8,699 nucleotides of DNA from JANPLD01 sp031426355 (GTDB taxonomy: Bacteria > Pseudomonadota > Alphaproteobacteria > Rickettsiales > UBA8987): the NCBI GenBank assembly GCA_031426355.1, contig JANPLD010000063.1:1-8699 (forward strand), read 5' to 3'. Shown one piece after another: positions 1 through 7,300 of this stretch; the first letter of the stretch is position 1; each line of letters opens with the position of its first letter. Made by a program: the position numbers and the translations under genes. The notes below the pieces were generated by a model. The model searched no databases and was not told the origin of the DNA. It was given only the letters and a program-made list of their open reading frames with translations.

Positions 1-1363
1 CATAAGTCTTCGCACTTACCGAACTGTAATCAACAAGGATCCTTATTATTCTTTTTGGCGAATGCGCTTCCTCAACTTTAACATCCGCCGCCATTGGTTT
101 TATCAGGAGGGCCCCTTCCTCCATTCCCATTGCCATATTCAGGGTAACATAAGTAGGGATTACCTCTATACTAGAAATACCCTGAGCATTTAAAGCTGCT
201 GTTACTTCTTGTAGTATTTGGTCGTAATGTTGATCGCTACTGAAGCCATAATGCTTTTCAACAACATTACCATTCTCATCCCTAACAGATGAACCATCAG
301 CCTTTTTAGGATAAATATTAAATAAGCCATTACTGTTAGAAGTTATCTTACAGGAAGCCACATCTTGTATCCCGTCAGGAGCATCGGAATTAAGCCTATT
401 AAAGAATGAAATATCAATATTTCTTGCAGGCGCTTCTACTTCCTTATTCTTTTTACCATACGAATATCCATCTTTTATAATTTGCTGAGTAAATGCATTC
501 TTTTCTGCTTCAGTATTATAAGATACTTCTTTACGCCTTTCAGTAGCTCCACTCCTGATTAGTACACCATTAGATGAATAATATGTGACCCTTAATTTCC
601 TTTTCCCATCTCTGTCAGGATGGTCTGTAACACGAAAATACGCGTAATCATTATTGTTCAGGAAAGACGTGTTAATTTGTCTGGTAAAACTATTCTTTTC
701 CACCAGAGCATTTGCTTTATTTCTGCTGTTATATCTTTCAACTGCTGCAATAATATTAATTTCGTTTTGAGGATTTTCCAACTTTCTATAAGCAACTGTA
801 TCCTCTTTTCCTTTCGCCGGCTTACCATTAGAATTTAATGGGTTACCATATTCATTATACAATGTAAGCGTTGTCAGCTTTTTATCTTCACCACTCCTAT
901 ACTTTTCGGTTTTTACCGAAATTTTATATGCGGAAGGTCTGTATTTATCTAACAGTACATCAAGAACCACATCTTCTGATTTCCCTTTTCGAATTTCCTG
1001 TAGAGGAGTTTTAACTTCTAAAGTCGGCGATGTGTATGGTATACCTGCATTGATATTGAATTCGTTCTGAGCCGATGCATTAAAACCAAAAGAATTGGCA
1101 CGTAACCCCATATTAAGGTCAGTAAACAGGGCTTTAAAGGTCTTACCGTTTCCATCAACTGCACGATAGTTAAAATCAAACGAATTGAATTTCTCTGCAA
1201 CCGTTTTATCAGGATCAAGCGCCCGATTAGCTATTACACCTATCGTTTCAAATAATTTATCCCTAAGTATAGTTAAGGCTCTTTCGTTTTGAGATGTTGC
1301 CTCCTCTAGCTCTCTATCTACTTCATATAATTCCAATAATTTTTTATAAAGAATTTCATGTGG
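1..1363 (-). other. Unrecognised C-terminal part of the fragment
   Basis: Residues about 2446-2899. It starts with a charged helix (LYKKLLELYEVDRELEEA) and a second helix (RALTILRDKLFETIGVIAN). The rest is richer in strands, Asn, Ser and Tyr (for example LRANSFGFNASAQNEFNINAG, LTTLTLYNEYGNPL, LRVTYYSSNGVLI). The final stretch contains HYDQILQEVTAALNAQG and then PTYVTLNMAMGMEEGALLI. The frame continues past base 1. No catalytic motif or family is recognised. The strand-rich, Asn/Gly-turn character suggests a different structural class from the helical middle. Confidence 0.5.
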
Positions 1364-4300
1364 TTTCTTTGATCCGCCAGGGTCGCTTCCACTGCCTGGC
1401 ATATCAGAATGTGGAGAAAATTTGGCACCACGAGTATTTGGAAATGTACCCTTACCGTTTGTTGCTGCTGAAGTTGCTGCCTCATTCTGAATGTAAACCG
1501 GCTCCCATAATCTTGCGATACGCTCATTCTCCCCTGTACCCCTTAAATCTATTAGATCAGGTTTACTTATTCTCCTTAGAACTCTTTTTTCTATTGGAGA
1601 TGTATTGTTATCTTCAGAAGTTGATATCCAACGGGTAAGATGGTACTTATATATTTTTAAAGCACTTACTCCACCTTCTAAAGTAGGATGCTCTTTTAAA
1701 ACATTTAATTCAAAAAGTATATCTTTCTCTGGATCAGTCGGGTTATGATATCCATTAGGCTCATTCAACGAATAAACTCTAAAATAAGAAGATAATGAAT
1801 GTTCTATTTGGACATTTTTATCAAAACCAAATTCTTTCTCTAAAGCTTGATCTTGTTGTACCTTTACTAAAAGCGAATCCAACGCTTCCCTTTTTCCATA
1901 TTTTTCTGTTATTTGATTGTAACTAATCGCAGGATCCATATCAGGATTTTTGGCATCCGCGGCAGGGGCAAAACTTATAAAAAATTTAACTTCATTATTT
2001 TGTATTTCTTCAGGGGTAAATTGCGTCCTGACCGCATCTGCATAATTTTTAATATATAATCTAATATGCTCTTTTACTTCTTCTACTGTAATTCCGGGAT
2101 TTTCATTTACCAAACCCTCAATGGAATAGAATAAACCATCAGCATCAACGTGTACCCCAACCTGTACACCCGTAAGTTCGTTTCTCGCATAAATTATCGG
2201 ACAGGTAACTATTCCCCCTATAATTATTTTATCATTAGGGTTATTAGTAACCAAAATCTGTGATTGCCCCACATAATGATGTCCCTGAAGACTTTTAATA
2301 CCTGCAGGTGGCGCAAAATCGCTTTTAAAACTTATTTCATTATATTCAGGCCTTTTAACAGCGGCAAAATTATTATTTGCAACTTCAGTCCATTCAGAGT
2401 GTTCCCATCTCGTCTCAGAAAGCTTAAATTTACTTGGGGTTTGAGTATCATCTCTTCCGGATTCATTTTTTGAAAATTCAGCCATTTCCAGAGCTTCAAA
2501 TAAATCATATTTTTCATGCTGGGCAAATAAATCAGGAATTTTTGTAAGAAAATTTAGTCTCTTTTCCTCATTATTTGGAAGGCCTTGCTTTGCAAAAGCT
2601 ATAAATTCCTGGAATAAAACTTCGTAATGATCATGAGTATTAATATTATTGTCTTCAAGCATAAATAGATAATTATTTATCAAATCTATATCATGTGTTT
2701 TAAATATTTTATCAGTTAGGCTACCCTTGTTAATATCTTGAAGCAATTCTGGTTTATTATTTATCTCCTCAGTTAATAATTTTAACCTTTCAATCATAGC
2801 ACCTATCTTACGTGCTAGATCAACGGCCATTGCATCAATACCGTTTTTAATAAAATCATCATAAAGCAGCATTGCTTCATTTATTTCCGAATTTTGTGTT
2901 TTTATCTCTTCAAAATATCTTTCTATGTCATCAAGCTGAGGATGAACACCAGAACTTTCCGAAGCAAAACGTTTAAACTCAGCTTCCCTGCCATGTTTTA
3001 CAAAAAGCTCTTCCACAGAATAGAAAAATGCTCGTTCATCACCAAGCGCATCTTCCAGTGTACTCATATCAGTCTGTATATTAAACTCTATCTCTGCGAC
3101 CTTAGGTTTGAGCGCTTCATATTTAGCCTCAATTAATTTGAAATGATCACCAGTAATATCAGTAATAACCTTCATATCTTCAAGCGCATAAAGATATTCG
3201 TATAGACCATCATAGTGTAATGAGTTTACTAATTTTGCAGTCAGGCTTCCAGCCCCGGTATCAGTAAGCACATTAGGGTTAGCTTTTACAAGCTCCGCGA
3301 GGTATTGCCTTAATTCTACCCTTGTCTCATTAACTTTTATTCTTGTTTCTTCAATATTATCCGAATCATCAAGAAGCCATCTTACACGCGCGCCATTGGC
3401 TTTAATAAATTCTTCAGGTTTAACAGGAGCTTTATCATCAGGATTACCTGGCCTCCAAGGATGTGTAGCATCCCATTTTGCTTCAGACTGTTCAGCTGTA
3501 AGCCTTCTTCCCTCATTGTCACCTCTAAGCCTTCCAGGAATCAGATGCTGCAGCGGAACATCACTTGGTTTAAATAAAGGATTTGTCCATAATTCATTTT
3601 GCCTATTAATTAATATTTCATTTAACTCTGCATTATCACTTTTTTTATTAGGTATTTCCCCACCTGGTCTCCAGGGTTTTTCTCCTTGATATCCTTTGAT
3701 AGGAGTTTCACCATCAGGGGTTTCACCTTTATTATCCGTTACATATCTGTCTTTAAACTCTTTATTATATGGAACCCTTAAAAAAGCTACAAGGTTAGCA
3801 TATTTTTCCGCATCAGATCGTGAACCTTTAGGATTTCTCCAGTTACTATTTTGGTCATCCCCTGAAGCAAATGTTGCAAATTCCAGTTGCCTTTTGTGAA
3901 CCCTGTATATTTCACCAATATTGTTAAGGCAAGCCTGTTCCTTCGGGCTTATATAATCAGATTTCTTTGCATTTAAATCTTTATACCTTGCTTCCAGGAA
4001 TTTGAAATGGCCATCAATATTAATTCCCATATTTTCCAGCGCGAAAAGATATTCATTGATAGCAAGGCGATCAGAAGAATTTAATATTGCTGCCGATAAA
4101 CTTCCGGAGGCAGTACTTACAAGAGTTTCCGTACCAAAAGCTTTAAGATAATCAATTAACCCTGTTCTGCATTTTTCTAACTTCTCAACGGTTTCTTCCC
4201 TATTTTCTTCCCTGTATGATTCAAGAGCGAGTTTTACTTGATGTGCGTGTCCATTTATGAATTCTATAAATGTTATCTTGCCTCCAGTATTACCATCACC

Positions 4301-7300
4301 CATTCCATCTCTCATCTGCGATGGGGTCATATTATACCCTTCAGGAATTTTTACTTGATCTGAAGCAACGGTTTTTTCATTAATATAATTATCAAAAAAT
4401 GCTAGTATAGCTGCTTTTGTAGGTTTAGATTCACTTATGTTAAAAACACCAGATGAAAATAGTTTACCTTTTATTTTAACATTTATTGTACAACCATATT
4501 TTTTTTCTTGATTGTTATAATATAGTTGTGTCTGGTAAGACCAATCAGGATTTATTTTATTAATATTTTCTAATACAAAAACTACCGCATCAGGCATTTT
4601 TTCCAGAAGATCATTTCTAAATTTTAGCCATCGATCTTTGTCCTTTAAATACTGTGAGCCAGTATTTTTATAAGTTAATATACTAAATATATCTATGGGT
4701 CTTAATTTTGCTTTTAAAACTTCACTTGCCAGATTATCATTAAATTGATTAGTTTGAATACTATAATGAATCAACTGAGAAACTTGACCCGAATCCAAAT
4801 CTGGTGGTGTTTTAGATAAATCCGGAATCCCGCCATTATTTTTTACATTTCTGCCCGTAGCAGTATATCTTTGTTTTCCATCTTTAAACCTCGCAAAATT
4901 TACTTTTGCTCTTGCATAGTCTATTTTTGGTTTTTCAAAATCTTTGTTACTTGCAGAGTTTAATTCCTTACAAAATTCTTTTCTTTGAGCATCACTAAAT
5001 GGATAATTTCCACCCGTTATAAATGCTTTAAACATCCCCAAATTAAATTGATCATAAGGTTTGTATGTGGGGGATGATATAGATACAGTAACAATATCAT
5101 TAGCACCAACTTCTTCAGTGAATTCAGTAGTGTAAACGGGATTTCTACCAGGCCTTAATGTTTTATATATAACAGGTATTCTATTTTCCTTTGCAAATTC
5201 CGCCAAATTCTTATTAGCAAAACTAATAATATTCATTACAATTTGAGCAGCTTGCAAATTTCCATTACTCCCTTTTATTATTTTAGCAAAATTAGCTAAG
5301 TTTTTAAGATCTTCATTACCTTTAGAAGATAACATTTTGCTTACTTGTTCATGTGTAAGAGCAGTTGCAGTAACTAAAGAATTTTCAATTTTTATTGATT
5401 CAACTACAAGGGTATTTTTGTTAATATCCATTGTTACGGTAATAGCTGGTTTACTTATTCCGTCTTCAAAAGAGGCACGTTTAGCAGTACTATTCGTTAA
5501 TGGTTGCTTTTTTATAGTTAAGTTAGAAATATCTTTAATAACAACGCCATCTGCATCAACAATACTAAATCTTAATCTATATATATCGGGTAGATCTTCT
5601 ATAGATAGAGTTTCATCATTTATTTTAGTTCCCTCAGGATCAATTGCGTAATTTGGACCTTCAAACTTAATGCGTGCTGGTTTATTTCTAAATTTGTAAG
5701 CAGTATTTAGTTTATGTATAGCTTCAGAAAAAGTCCCTATTTTATCCGCATCTTTAGCTTCTTTTGCAAGAGTTTCTTCAGCTCTTAATATTTCTGCAAT
5801 TTTAATTAAATCATCGGGGCTAGCGCGGTTAGCCAAATTAATATTATCATCTGTATAAAGTTTAACGTAATTATATAAGCCTGTATCTAGCTTTGTAACA
5901 CCTTCACCTGATATTCTTTGAAGTTGATTATATGTCCTGATTACTTTAAGATCCTCATATAATTCCATAAATTTTTCGGGAGAAAATTCTTTCTCTCCAT
6001 CAGAGTAAGAAAAGCCAGAATTGACCTTGCCTCCAGTATTATCACTGCCTGTTCCATCTCTCATCTCAGACGGAGTCATGTTCTGCCCGCCACCTGGCCT
6101 TCCAGGGCGCATAATAGCTTCTTTTACACCCTTAAACTCATTTGCCCTGCCATGATCTACAAAAAGCTTTTCCACAGAATCGAAAAATGCCCTTTCACCA
6201 ACAAGCGCGTCTTCAGGTGTAGACATATCCAGCTCAACATCCTGCTTTATTTGTATTATCTTAGATTTGAGTTCTTCATATTTAGCTTTAATTAATTTGA
6301 AATGATCATTAGTATTAATGCCTATATCTTCAAGCGCATAAAGATATTCATTTAGACCATCATAATTCAATAAGTTTACTAATTTAGCAGTCAGGCTTTC
6401 AGGCCCGGTATCAGTAGCCATATTAGAGTAATCATTTATAACGTCCCTAATATACCCCCTCAATTCCCCCTGAATATCGGCAATATACTCCTGTGATTCG
6501 TCAATATTTGCGGAATCCTTAATAAGATTCCCCACATTAATAATTTTATTTAATATAGCATCCTGAGTAAATTTTAAACTTAAAGAATACTCTTCTTCTG
6601 CAACCTCACGATTTACAATTACCTCTTCATTAAGAGGATTCAACCTCTTGATTTCTTTATTTAACACGGGAATCATTGCCCAGATTTCTTGTAGTCTAAG
6701 GCGGATTTCGGCTGTAGCTTCTGAACCAACAGATATTTTGTCTCTTTCTAAATAGAGATCACTTTCCTTTTGTTTAAGCTGCTGTAGATTATAAGGTTCA
6801 TCACCCATTATATCTTTAATTGTAAATACAGGAGGTTTATTCACTTCCCCAGCATATCTAAAACATCCTTCAGTATTTCTAAGATATTCCTGATACGCCA
6901 GGATCACTGGCGTATTTACATCTATTTTTCCATTTTCATCAAAGCAATTCAGGGCAACCTTTGTTTTCCCTTCATGCGTAACTAAAATTATATTTCCGCC
7001 TATCTCAACCTTACCATTTTCAACCCGTATTACACCTTTACCTTCATTTTGATTCAGGTCTTTTTCTATTTCAGGAATCTTTTTATTAAATTCATCAAAA
7101 AATTTAGCAAGCATTTCTATATGTATATCACTTACTTCAATCATCCTCAGGAATATATCATTTCCCGATACCGCAAAACCCGGGAATTTTTTCTGGTCAA
7201 ATACAGGATATTCAGGCGGTATAGTTTTAGAAGCTGAAGGTCTACTTGTTGCCATCTGGACGGAGCCATTCTTCTTTCCACCAGAATCCATTTTAACAAA

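Noticed and set aside
92..122. Purine-rich GGAGGAAGG on the minus strand (114-122) upstream of an in-frame ATG (94-92), a possible internal start
   Set aside because: The spacing to the ATG is about 20 bases, too long, and the purine run is explained by Met-Glu-Glu-Gly codons in an uninterrupted frame.
1294..1638. Plus-strand open frame of 114 codons
   Set aside because: It lies antisense to the giant frame, with a composition typical of a shadow (many Leu, Tyr and His) and no recognisable domain.
1630..2285. Chemotaxis deamidase CheD as the identity of the Cys-His domain
   Set aside because: The Cys-His spacing fits, but the LGLGSC context and the CheD Thr before the Cys are missing. The YVGQ start, Gly position and H-x-D fit NTAN1 better, so CheD is kept only as a related family.
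3396..3689. Plus-strand open frame of 97 codons, rich in Leu, Ser and Gly
   Set aside because: It is antisense to the Pro/Gly-rich linker of the giant frame, whose repeated PWRPG codons create its Gly-Leu-Pro-like repeats. It has no family match and no convincing ribosome site.
5337..5651. Plus-strand open frame of 104 codons
   Set aside because: It is the antisense of RNB-like copy 2, which is supported by family motifs and by matching copy 1. The hydrophobic look is the complement of Lys/Asn/Glu codons.
2953..6500. Repeats considered as a CRISPR array or mobile element ends
   Set aside because: The repeats are few, long, diverged, in frame with the protein and separated by hundreds of codons. 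There are no inverted ends, transposase or short regular spacers.
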